Shown: positions 53,366 to 61,787 of the stretch, one piece after another
Layout of the letters: each line of letters opens with the position of its first letter
Position numbering within the stretch: the stretch's first letter is position 1
Origin: DATHAP01 sp963762865
Lineage (GTDB): Bacteria > Actinomycetota > Actinomycetes > JACCUZ01
NCBI GenBank assembly: GCA_963762865.1
Contig: CAVXNC010000024.1
Location: forward strand, 148,031-212,030
Length of the DNA: 64,000 nt
Direction: 5' to 3'
Notes under the pieces: generated by a model
Seen by the model: only the letters and a program-made list of their open reading frames with translations
What the model was told of the DNA's origin: nothing
Database searches by the model: none
Program-made: the position numbers and the translations under genes

Positions 53366-54409
53366 TCAGGCGCTTCGGACCTGCTCGAGAGCGGCGAAGG
53401 CCGATCCGCGCGCCCCCGCCATGTCGAGGTCGGGGACCGTCGCGAACTCCGCCACCCGCGCCTGCTCGGCGCGCAAGGACGTGTTGGCCCGCACGGCCTG
53501 CAGGAACCACTCGCGGAAGTGCGGCGCCGACTCGACGACCCCACCACCGACGAAGTACACGGCCGGGTCGGTGAAGTTGGCGGCGATCGTGAAGAGCCGG
53601 CCGATCGCCATGGCCTGCTGCTCGAAGACCTTCAGGGCGAGCTCGTCGCCGCGCTCGGCATACTTCCGCACCTGCCGTGCCGCGGAGACCGGGTCGCCGA
53701 CCTCGTGCAGCGGGTGGTCCGGGTAGCGGGTGAGCCAGTAGGGCAGCAGGTTCTTGGTGATCCCGGTGAGCGACGCGACGCTCTCGACGTCGCCGTAGTT
53801 GCCGCAGTTGCACCGTGGGACGGGCTGACCGTCGGCAAGGAGCCCGTCGACGCTGATCGTGATGTGCCCGAGCTCGCCCGCCATGCCGGCGGCGCCGTGC
53901 ACCACGACCCCGTGCTCGACGACGCCACCGCCGAGGCCGGTGCCGACGATCGCGGACACCGACGACATGCCCTGCCGGTCGCCGAAGTGCACGTGATGCG
54001 CGTAGAGGGCAGCGGCGTTGCCGTCGTTGTTGTAGACGACCGGGATGCGCAGGAGGTCCTGCAGGGCCGCCCGGACGTCGTAGCCGCGCCAGGCGGGATC
54101 GACGAAGTTGGTGCCGCCGAGCGAGGAGATGACGCCGTCTGCGCTCGCCGGTCCGGGCGTGTCCAGACCGACCGCCCGCACCGCCGACCGGGGCACCGCA
54201 GTCACCTCGAGCACCCGGTCGACCGAGTCGGCCATCGCGAGGATCGCCACGCCCGGCCCCTCGGTCACCCGGCTGGGCAGCTCCACCAAGGTGTCGACGA
54301 GGAAGTTGCCGTGCAGGTCGAGCACGGTCGCGTTGTTGGCCGTGCCACCGTTGTCGATCCCGACGACGACGTCACCGCCGTCCCAGGACGACCCGTCCGT
54401 CGCAGGCAT
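53366..54409 (-). CDS. ROK family protein (sugar kinase-like)
   Basis: 347-residue ROK (repressor, ORF, kinase) family protein without an N-terminal DNA-binding domain, so a kinase form. The ATP phosphate motif VVGIDNGGT is near the start, GLDTPGPASADG follows, and the second half has VGTGLGGGVV and a GELGHITI block. The ROK zinc motif is incomplete: CNCGNYGD instead of the usual CxCGxxGC, which may weaken zinc binding. Substrate unknown, probably a hexose or amino sugar. It ends 8 bases before the hglS gene and so belongs to the same leftward run. Confidence 0.88.
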   Translation of the reverse strand: MPATDGSSWDGGDVVVGIDNGGTANNATVLDLHGNFLVDTLVELPSRVTEGPGVAILAMADSVDRVLEVTAVPRSAVRAVGLDTPGPASADGVISSLGGTNFVDPAWRGYDVRAALQDLLRIPVVYNNDGNAAALYAHHVHFGDRQGMSSVSAIVGTGLGGGVVEHGVVVHGAAGMAGELGHITISVDGLLADGQPVPRCNCGNYGDVESVASLTGITKNLLPYWLTRYPDHPLHEVGDPVSAARQVRKYAERGDELALKVFEQQAMAIGRLFTIAANFTDPAVYFVGGGVVESAPHFREWFLQAVRANTSLRAEQARVAEFATVPDLDMAGARGSAFAALEQVRSA

Positions 54410-54457
54410 CAGGCGTCCTCCTCGGGGAGAACTCTGTCACCTCCGGGGCTGCTGCGC

Positions 54458-55441
54458 TCAGCAGGCCTCGGCCTCCGCGGCCTGCCGGGCACGGAACGTG
54501 CTGCGATAGGTCTGCGGCGTGCTCCCGAGCTCCCGCCGGAACAGGTGGCGCATGGTGGCTGCGGACGGAAAGCCGCATCGCCGGGCGATCCGGTCGACCG
54601 ACTCGTCGGTCCGCTCGAGGAGGCTCTGCACCAGGAGGAGCCGCTCCCGGATCAGCCACTGGTGCGGCGTGAGCCCGGTCGCGGCGCTGAAACGGCGGGT
54701 GAGCGTTCGCGGGCTGACGTGCAGCCGGGTTGCCAGGTCCGGCACCGACAGCGGCTTGTCGAGGTTCTCGCGCATCCACTCGAGAAGCGTCTTGACCGGG
54801 TCGTCCGGCAGCGTCATCAGCGGGGCGTCGACGAACTGCGCCTGGCCCCCCGGCCGGTAGCCCGAGAGCACCAGCCACCGGGCGAGGTCGCTCGCGGCCT
54901 GCGCCCCGAAGTCCTGCCGGACCACGTGCAGCGCGAGGTCGACGGCCGCCGACATCCCCGCCGAGGTGCTCACCCGCCCGTCGTCGACGAAGAGCGCCCG
55001 CGGGTCGACGTCGGTCCGCGGGAAGAGCTCCTGCAGCTGGTCGGCGTGCGCCCAGTGCGTGGTGGAGCGACGCCCGTTGAGCAGCCCGGCGAAGCCGAGG
55101 ATGAAGGCGCCGGAGCAGACCGACATGACGCGCGCGCCGTTGGCGTAGGCCAGCCGGAGCGCCCGCAGCAGCGGGGTCGGGGGGCAGTCCTCCGGTCGTG
55201 AGCGCCAGCCCGGCACGATGACGATGTCGGCCGTGTAGACGCCTTCCAGGCCGTACGTCGCCTCAGCAGTCAGCCCGCTGTCGAGGCGGACCGGACCGGG
55301 CTCCAGGCCGCACAGCCGGAAGTCGTACCAGGAGCCGAACCGGGCCGAGTAGTCGACGCCGAAGACCTCCTGGATCGCGGCGAAGGTGTAGGTCAGCGTC
55401 CCGGGAAGGACGACCACGGCGACCTGCGGCCGACGGCTCAC
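54458..55441 (-). CDS. GlxA family transcriptional regulator (DJ-1/PfpI plus AraC)
   Basis: 327-residue regulator. An N-terminal DJ-1/PfpI-like domain (about residues 5-180) contains VMSVCSGAFILGFAGLLNGR with the nucleophile-elbow cysteine; a C-terminal AraC-type domain (about 215-315) has two helix-turn-helix units, SVPDLATRLHVSPRTLTRRF and SVDRIARRCGFPSAATMRHLF. Signal unknown; relatives respond to amino acids, carnitine or aldehydes. GTG 55441 overlaps the dppB stop. It could control the lysine-catabolism genes downstream or the peptide importer upstream. Confidence 0.92.
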   Translation of the reverse strand: MSRRPQVAVVVLPGTLTYTFAAIQEVFGVDYSARFGSWYDFRLCGLEPGPVRLDSGLTAEATYGLEGVYTADIVIVPGWRSRPEDCPPTPLLRALRLAYANGARVMSVCSGAFILGFAGLLNGRRSTTHWAHADQLQELFPRTDVDPRALFVDDGRVSTSAGMSAAVDLALHVVRQDFGAQAASDLARWLVLSGYRPGGQAQFVDAPLMTLPDDPVKTLLEWMRENLDKPLSVPDLATRLHVSPRTLTRRFSAATGLTPHQWLIRERLLLVQSLLERTDESVDRIARRCGFPSAATMRHLFRRELGSTPQTYRSTFRARQAAEAEAC

Positions 55442-56433
55442 GTCAACCTCACTCTCGGGTCGATGACGGCGTAGAGGAGGTCGACGAGCAGGTTGGCGAC
55501 GATCACGAACGTGGCCGCCACCAGCACGACCGCCGTGATGACAGGCAGGTCGGCGTCGAGCACCGAGTCGATCGACAGCTGCCCAAGCCCTGGCAGGTTG
55601 AAGACCGACTCGGTGATCACGGCACCGCCGAGCAGGCCGGCCAGGTCGATCCCGGCGGCGGTGACGATCGGGGTCAGCCCGGCCCGCAGCCCGTGCTTGC
55701 CGATCACGGTCCGCTCGCGAAGGCCCTTGGCCCGCGCCGTGCGGATGTAGTCCTCGCCCATGGTCTCCAGCATCTGGTTGCGGGTCAGCCGCGCGTAGAA
55801 CGCGGCGTAGAGCATCGCCAGCGCGGTCCACGGCAGGATGAACACCTGGAACCAGGCGACGGGATCCTCGAGGAGGATGCCCGGTTCGTAACTGACGAAC
55901 GGGATCCAGCCCAGCTGCAGCTGGACGAAGAAGATGAGCAGCAGGCCGATGAAGAACGACGGGAACGAGTAGCCCGTCAGGGTCGCGCCCATGATGGCGC
56001 GGTCCTGCCACTTGCCCCGTTTGAGTGCGGCGACGATCCCGACGGAGACCCCGACCACGATCCACATGACGAAGGCGCCGAGCGCGAGCTGACCGGTCAC
56101 CGGCAGCCGGTCCACGATCAGGTCGGTGACCTCGGCCTGCTTGCGGAAGGAGTAGCCCAGGCACGGGGCGTCGCACTCGAAGGTCTGGGTGCCCGAGCCG
56201 TAGGTCCGGCCGGCGAAGATCCCCTTGACGAAGGCGGTGTACTGCTCGTGCAACGGCTTGTCGAGGCCGAGGCGGTGCCGGTTGGCCTCGATCACCTGCG
56301 GGGTGCAGGCCTTGCCGCAGGTCAGTCTCGCGGGGTCGGCGGGCAGGGCGTTGAACAGCAAGAACGTGATCATGCTCAGTGCGATGAGCATCAAGACCAT
56401 CGCGACCAGCCGACGGACGATGTACGCGCCCAC
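55438..56433 (-). CDS. Peptide ABC transporter permease (DppB/OppB)
   Basis: 331-residue BPD-type permease with six membrane segments. The N-terminal YIVRRLVAMVLMLIALSMITF and the C-terminal AGLLGGAVITESVFNLPGLGQL are standard for DppB; the EAA loop is EDYIRTARAKGLRERTVIGKHG. GTG 56433 has GGGAGG upstream. The usual partner permease DppC and the ATPases DppD and DppF are absent; the next gene, overlapping by four bases, is a regulator. The transporter is incomplete in this window. Confidence 0.92.
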   Translation of the reverse strand: MGAYIVRRLVAMVLMLIALSMITFLLFNALPADPARLTCGKACTPQVIEANRHRLGLDKPLHEQYTAFVKGIFAGRTYGSGTQTFECDAPCLGYSFRKQAEVTDLIVDRLPVTGQLALGAFVMWIVVGVSVGIVAALKRGKWQDRAIMGATLTGYSFPSFFIGLLLIFFVQLQLGWIPFVSYEPGILLEDPVAWFQVFILPWTALAMLYAAFYARLTRNQMLETMGEDYIRTARAKGLRERTVIGKHGLRAGLTPIVTAAGIDLAGLLGGAVITESVFNLPGLGQLSIDSVLDADLPVITAVVLVAATFVIVANLLVDLLYAVIDPRVRLT

Positions 56434-56532
56434 TGTCCACCTCCCGGACGGGCACCCGGACGGGTCCGGGTGCGTGACCTCGGTGCGCCGGTCGGCCCCC
56501 GCGCGGGACGCGGGGACCGACCGGATGGTGCG

Positions 56533-56577
56533 GGTAGTGCGGGTATTACGGGTAGTGCAGGTAGTGCGGGTAGTGCG
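56533..56577. repeat. 9-bp tandem repeat after the peptide-binding protein gene
   Basis: Five 9-bp units: GGTAGTGCG, GGTATTACG, GGTAGTGCA, GGTAGTGCG, GGTAGTGCG. The array ends 9 bases before the stop codon of the minus-strand binding-protein gene, in the gap to dppB. The unit matches GGT-N-GTGC-N of the array after groEL. No open gene needs this region. Confidence 0.85.
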
Positions 56578-56585
56578 GGCGAGGG

Positions 56586-58341
56586 CTACTGAACGACGTA
56601 CAGGTCGGCGTACGACCAGGAGCTGTACGGCGCCCAGACGTAGACGTTGCCGTTCTCGCCGGTGGCCGAACGGACCTTCGACCCGGCCATGGTCTGGGTG
56701 CGGGCGAAGAGCGTCGGGATCGCCCAGACCTGCTGCATGGCCTCCTTGTTGAGCTCCTTCCACTTCGCCGACTGCGAGTCGCGGTCGGTGTCGGTCTTGG
56801 CGTCGAGCACCTTGGCGTCGAACTCGTCGTCCGCGACCTGGGAGAGGTTGAAGCCGCCCTCCTGGCTGAAGAGCTCAGGGATCACGGTCGACGCGTTGGG
56901 CCAGTCCGGTCCCCACCCCGACCACATGAGCTCGCCGGCCTTCTCCGGGTCGAAGACGATCGAGTAGTACTGGCCAGGCTCGATCGGGTTGGGCTTGACC
57001 TTGATCCCCGCCTTCTGCAGCGAGGTCACGGCCGCGGCCGCCTCCTTGTCGTGCTCGGGCGTCTGGCTGTAGTCGAACCGGACAGTCGGCATCGGCTCAC
57101 CGGACTCCTCGATGAGCTGCTTGGCGTACTCGGGGTCACCCGAGTCCGGGATCTCCTGGCCGAGCAGGTCCGTCCACATGCCCGACTCCTCGTAGTCGGC
57201 CGGCAGGTTCGGCTTGATGACACCGTCGGCCAGCTCGCCGGCGTACTTGCCGCCCACGATCGTCCGGATCTGCGAACGGTCCAGCGCGGCCGCGATGGCC
57301 TGCCGGTGCTTGAGGTTCGGCAGCTTGCTGACGTTGACCGCGTAGTAGTAGACGTACGCGTCGAACTCGTCGGTCCGCCGGTCGGCCATCCGCGGGTCGT
57401 TGAAGACCGCCGCCAGGTTCGCCGCCTGGATCGAGTCGCCGAAGGTCGTCGTGCGGGCGTCGTCACCGGAGTCACGCATGATGCGCTGGTCGATGACCGT
57501 CGGGTCCTGGCCGAACTTCACCACGACCTTGTCGGGGAAGGCACCGCGGTAGTCGTCGGTCGCCGGGTCCCAGTTCTCGTTGCGCACCAGCACCAGCTGG
57601 TTGCCCTTCGTGTACTCCTGGATCTTGTACGGGCCCGAGGAGACCGGCTTGTCGTCGTACTGCTCACCGGTGTCCGCGGCCTTGGGGACCGGGGCGAACG
57701 CCGACAGCGTCACGGTGAAGTTGAAGTCCGGGACCGGGTTGGCCAGGTTGAACGTGATCTTGTTGCCCTCGCAGGTGACCGCCTTGTCGTACGCGGCGGT
57801 GTCGTTGCCCTTGGTGACGTAGGGGCCCTTGTAGACCGACGAGCCGTCCTTCGCCTTCGGGATGTCGAGGTAGGCCACGGCGTACTGCGGGCCGTCCACG
57901 ATCAGGTCGGTGGCGAACGTGCGGGACACGCCGTACTTCACGTCCTCGCACGTGATCGGCGAGCCGTCCTCCCACTTCGGTCCGTCCTTGAGCGTCCAGC
58001 TCCACGACGTCGCGTCCTCGTTGGGGGTGCCCAGGTCGGTCGCGAGGTCTGGCGATGAGCTCGTTGGCCTGCGCCTCGTCGGTGCTGACCTTGTACGACG
58101 TCAGGGTCCGGTTGAGGTAGGCACTGGTGAACGCCAGGTCCTCGCCGGTGTAGTTGCGCTGCGGGTCGAGGTGCTGGATCTGCTCCTGGATGGTGAGGAA
58201 GGACAGCGTGCCGCCCTTCACCGGATCGTTACCAGCGGTCTCGTTGCTCTCCTCGCCGCCGCTACCGCCGCCGCAGGCGGACAGGACGAGGGCAGCGACC
58301 GCGGCGAGCACGACTGCGTGCAGCCTGTGTGTGGCTCGCAT
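56586..58341 (-). pseudogene. Peptide ABC transporter substrate-binding lipoprotein, frame broken near 58050
   Basis: Two frames encode one family 5 solute-binding protein of about 584 residues. The first holds the signal peptide and lipobox LVLSACGGG, GGTLSFLTIQEQIQHLDPQ and ends at EAQANELIA. The second continues DLATDLGTPNEDATSWSWTL, DVKYGVSRTFATDLI and VSSGPYKIQEYTKGNQLVLVRN to the end. One extra base (T on the plus strand at about 58050) separates them. Length is 3n+1. It would feed peptides to the DppB permease downstream. The sequence is otherwise well conserved. ATG 58341. Confidence 0.9.
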
Positions 58342-58571
58342 GGCCTTCCTCTCTCGTAGGTCTGTCGGGTGTCTCCCCGGACCGGTCGCCGACGGCATGC
58401 GTTGCTGCGTTGACCGTGGCCGAGAAGATGTCCCACGACGAGAGAGAAAGTGCGATCCGAGACTTGATCGTGATCGCAGGAGTCCGAATCCGCGCGAGGC
58501 CTGACCGGTTTCGCACAGTCGTGTCTCTGCCGTTACCGGACCGCGACCTGCACGACTCGAGCCACGCGGTG

Positions 58572-58612
58572 CCGTGGTGGTCGACGATGCCGGCCGCCGT
58601 CGACCACCACGG
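58572..58612. repeat. Isolated perfect hairpin in the 536-base gap 58342-58877
   Basis: Arms CCGTGGTGGTCGAC (58572-58585) and GTCGACCACCACGG (58599-58612) are perfect complements, with a 13-base loop. It lies between divergent genes (binding protein and phoX), so a terminator role is not expected; an operator or small RNA stem is possible. In the remaining 500 bases I see no credible gene; the frames there lack family similarity and ribosome sites. Confidence 0.5.
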
Positions 58613-58877
58613 TCCGTCGAGCCACCCGGGACATGGGCAATGCGGTCGGGTGGTGTGGGCCTGGTGCGGCCGGTTCTCACAATGCATCTGCACCGCAACC
58701 GGTGTCCCAGGACAAGCACTCGCCTGTCACGTTTCCGTTGCGTTGTGACGCCAACCGATCGGCCGCCGGGCGCTTTCCGGCTGTTCACCCGGGCGACGGC
58801 CGACAGCCTCCCGCCCGTCGCTCCGGTGTCCTTGGCTGGCTCAGCACGACATCGGAGCACGTCGAGAAGGGACGCAC

Positions 58878-60296
58878 ATGACGACAGCGATGAGCCGGCG
58901 AGGCTTCCTCGGCCGGACTGCAGCGACCGGGATGGGCATCGCGCTCGCGGGGACCCTCGAAGGGATCGCCGGGCCACGCAGCGCGATCGCCGCAGACCTC
59001 CCGCGGGCCGGCTACGGGGCCCTCGTGCCGGATCCCGACGGGCTGCTGGCACTGCCGGCCGGCTTCTCCTACCGCGTGATCTCGCAGTCAGGCACGACCC
59101 CGACCACCGACGGCGTCTACCCCAGCGACCCCGATGCCATCGGGGTGTTCGCGAACGGCAGCGGGTCGACCCTGGTGACGAACCACGAGGTCGGCGGCGA
59201 CGAGCCCTGGGGCGTGCCGGCGGTGGCCGGGATCACCTACGACCCCGGTGCCCGCGGCGGCACGTCGACGATCGAGGTCGACGCGCAGGGCGGGCGCATC
59301 GTGCAGTACACCAGCCTCGCCGGCACCCACAACAACTGCGCAGGCGGCATCACGCCGTGGGGCACCTGGCTCACCTGCGAAGAGACCGAGGCCCGGGTTG
59401 GTGGAGCGCTGACGAAGGACCATGGCTACGTCTTCGAGGTCGATCCCGTCAGCCGTTCCGCCAACACGGACCGGAGCGCGGTCCCGCTGAAGATGCTGGG
59501 GCGCTTCGCGCACGAAGCGGTCGCGGTCGACCCGCAGACACTGGCGATCTACGAGACCGAGGACGCCTCGGGACCCAACGGTCTGTACTACCGCTGGACC
59601 CCGCCGGCGGACTTCAGCGGCGGCAAGACCTCCTTGGGCGAGCTGGCCCTGTCCCCCGGCGGCGACACCGCTGGGACGCTCCAGGCGATGAGCTGCTACC
59701 GAGGGAGCAAGCACGTCCCCGACCTCTCGCTGGCCACGCAGCCCGGGACCCGCTACCGGGTGCGCTGGGTGGACGTACCGGACAGGGCCGCCGCGTCCGT
59801 CTCGGTCCGCAAGCAGCTCGGCGACGACCAGGTGACGCGTAGCCGCAAGCTCGAGGGCGCCTGGTGGGCCGACGGCGGCGCCTATTTCGTCGCGAGCTTC
59901 GCGCGCAACAGCGACGGCAGCGTCAACGAGCACGACGGCCAGGTGTGGTTCTACGACCCGGCCTCCGAGACGGTGACGCTGAAGACCCTCTTCGGGGTCA
60001 ACCCCGACCCGGACCTCGACAGCGACAGCTACGACGGCCCCGACAACATGACGGTGTCTCCCTACGGCGGCATCATCCTCGCCGAGGACGGCGAGGGGGT
60101 GCAGCACCTCGTCGGCGTCACCGAGGACGGGAAGTCCTTCCCGATGGCTCGCAACGACCTGAACGACAGTGAGTTCTGCGGACCCGCCTTCAGCACTGAC
60201 GGGACGTGGCTCTTCGCCAACATCCAGTCGCCGGGCTACACCCTGGCGATCACCGGGCCGTGGGAGCGGCTGCACGGCCAGGGAGCCCCCACATGA
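58878..60296 (+). CDS. PhoX family (DUF839) phosphatase, Tat-exported
   Basis: 472-residue secreted enzyme. The N-terminus has a twin-arginine signal, SRRGFLGR (about residues 6-13), a hydrophobic stretch and an A-x-A site near residue 39. The mature part reads LPAGFSYRVISQSG, TNHEVGG, HNNCAGGITPWGTWLTCEET, GRFAHEAVAVDP and YDGPDNMTVSPYGGIILAED, all typical of PhoX, a calcium/iron alkaline phosphatase that frees phosphate from organic esters. A phosphate-starvation role is likely; no clear PhoP box is visible. It overlaps the cNMP-binding protein gene by four bases. Confidence 0.93.
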   Translation: MTTAMSRRGFLGRTAATGMGIALAGTLEGIAGPRSAIAADLPRAGYGALVPDPDGLLALPAGFSYRVISQSGTTPTTDGVYPSDPDAIGVFANGSGSTLVTNHEVGGDEPWGVPAVAGITYDPGARGGTSTIEVDAQGGRIVQYTSLAGTHNNCAGGITPWGTWLTCEETEARVGGALTKDHGYVFEVDPVSRSANTDRSAVPLKMLGRFAHEAVAVDPQTLAIYETEDASGPNGLYYRWTPPADFSGGKTSLGELALSPGGDTAGTLQAMSCYRGSKHVPDLSLATQPGTRYRVRWVDVPDRAAASVSVRKQLGDDQVTRSRKLEGAWWADGGAYFVASFARNSDGSVNEHDGQVWFYDPASETVTLKTLFGVNPDPDLDSDSYDGPDNMTVSPYGGIILAEDGEGVQHLVGVTEDGKSFPMARNDLNDSEFCGPAFSTDGTWLFANIQSPGYTLAITGPWERLHGQGAPT

Positions 60297-60709
60297 CCAG
60301 TCAGCACCCGGCCGCAGCCGACCTGGCCCGGATCCCCCTGTTCTCCGGCCTGCCCGTGGAAGCGCTGGACGCCCTGGCCGAGCGCTTCGAGACGGAGCGC
60401 TTCGACGAGGACCACCGCTTCGTCGCGGAGGGCCGCTCCGGCTACGCCTTCTACGTTCTCGACAAGGGCCGGGTCTCGGTCAGCCAGGAGGGCCGCGAGA
60501 TCCGGCTGCTCGGACCCGGTGACTTCTTCGGCGAGATCGCCATCCTGGGCACCGGCCGGCGCACCGCGACCGTGACTGCGACCGAGCCGGGCGAGGTCTG
60601 GACGCTCTTCGGCACCTCGTTCCGCGAGCTGCAGAGTGCGCGTCCCGACGTCGCCGAGGCGTTGCAGACCGCGATGTCCGACCGGCTCGCGTCCCCCAGC
60701 GAGTCCTGA
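60293..60709 (+). CDS. Cyclic nucleotide-binding domain protein (no DNA-binding domain)
   Basis: 138-residue protein consisting of one cNMP-binding beta-barrel: LARIPLFSGLPVEALDAL, YAFYVLDKGRVSVSQEG, and LLGPGDFFGEIAILGTGRRTATVTA, which includes the phosphate-binding cassette with its arginines. No helix-turn-helix follows, so it is not a Crp regulator; it may act as a stand-alone sensor or partner. ATG 60293 overlaps the phoX stop (ATGA), so the two are translated together. Confidence 0.9.
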   Translation: MTSQHPAAADLARIPLFSGLPVEALDALAERFETERFDEDHRFVAEGRSGYAFYVLDKGRVSVSQEGREIRLLGPGDFFGEIAILGTGRRTATVTATEPGEVWTLFGTSFRELQSARPDVAEALQTAMSDRLASPSES

Positions 60710-60751
60710 AAGCAACTCGCCCGGTCCAACTTCGGCGGTCACCCTAGGCTC

Positions 60752-61615
60752 ATGCGGGTGAGATCGAGGGCGGTGACATGCCTGGGGCTCGCCCTGGCGG
60801 CGACGCTGACGGGCTGCGGCGGCGGCGACCCGGAGCCCGGCTCGCCACCCCCGGACCTCTCGGCGCAGGTCGTCCAGCTCCGCCGCGACCAGGTGCTCAA
60901 CCGCATCGAGATCACCGTGACCAACCACGGTCGGGCGCCGGTCGTGGTCGAACGGCTGGAGGTCCGCATCCGCGGCTACCACGGCGGGCCGCCGGTGGCG
61001 AAGGACTCCCCGATCGCCGGTGGGCTCGAGGTCAACCTGCCGTGGGAGTACGGCGACGTGGTCTGCCCGAAGGACTCGGCGCCGACGCCGGGCCAGGCGG
61101 TCGTCGCGCTGCGCCTGCACGTCGGCGAGGAGGAGCCGGTCGACGTCCGGCTCCGGGCGACCGACCCGGACGGCCTGGTGCAGCGCATCGCGGAGCGGAC
61201 CTGCACGGTGCGCCGGATCAACCAGGAGGTCGACCTCCGCCTGGGCGACGACTGGGAGCTGGACCGGGTCGACGGTCAGAAGGTGCTGCACGGCATCTTG
61301 CGGGCCCGCCTGCTCGTCGACGAGCGTCGCGACATCACGGAGCTCGCAGGGGCGATCATGTACGGCATCCGGCCCGACGACACCCGCGGCCCGGTCTCGG
61401 ACCCGCTCGCGTCACTCGATCACGAGGGGGACACGGCCGAGATCCCGGTGCTCCTGGATGCTGACCGGTGCGACGGCCACGTGAAGGGCGAGATCAAGAA
61501 GCCCTACGAGTTCCTTGTCTGGGTCGGCCCGCCAGGGGACGACGAGCCGGTCGCCGTGACCCCCGAGGTGGGAGACGCCACCAAGCTGGCGTTGCGCCAG
61601 GTCTGCGCCTTCTGA
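60752..61615 (+). CDS. Putative lipoprotein of unknown function
   Basis: 287-residue exported protein. A signal peptide (1-21) ends in the lipobox TLTGC, so it should be lipid-anchored outside the membrane. The mature part is mixed beta-type with no motif I recognise; a single pair of cysteines (in YGDVVCPKDS and RTCTVRR) could form a disulfide. ATG 60752 starts it, 42 bases after the cNMP gene. No obvious partner. Confidence 0.7.
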   Translation: MRVRSRAVTCLGLALAATLTGCGGGDPEPGSPPPDLSAQVVQLRRDQVLNRIEITVTNHGRAPVVVERLEVRIRGYHGGPPVAKDSPIAGGLEVNLPWEYGDVVCPKDSAPTPGQAVVALRLHVGEEEPVDVRLRATDPDGLVQRIAERTCTVRRINQEVDLRLGDDWELDRVDGQKVLHGILRARLLVDERRDITELAGAIMYGIRPDDTRGPVSDPLASLDHEGDTAEIPVLLDADRCDGHVKGEIKKPYEFLVWVGPPGDDEPVAVTPEVGDATKLALRQVCAF

Positions 61616-61787
61616 GCCCGTTCGGCACGGAGTCGCGCGGTCGCGTCGTCCGCAGGGATGACGCCAGAGCCACTCTCAGGTACGACGCGAAGGCAGCCGC
61701 GAGGGCGACGACCTGCGGCGTCCCGCGACGGATGCTCCCTCACAGGGCCGACTCCTCGGCCGCACCCACCACCGTGAGGATCCCGCC

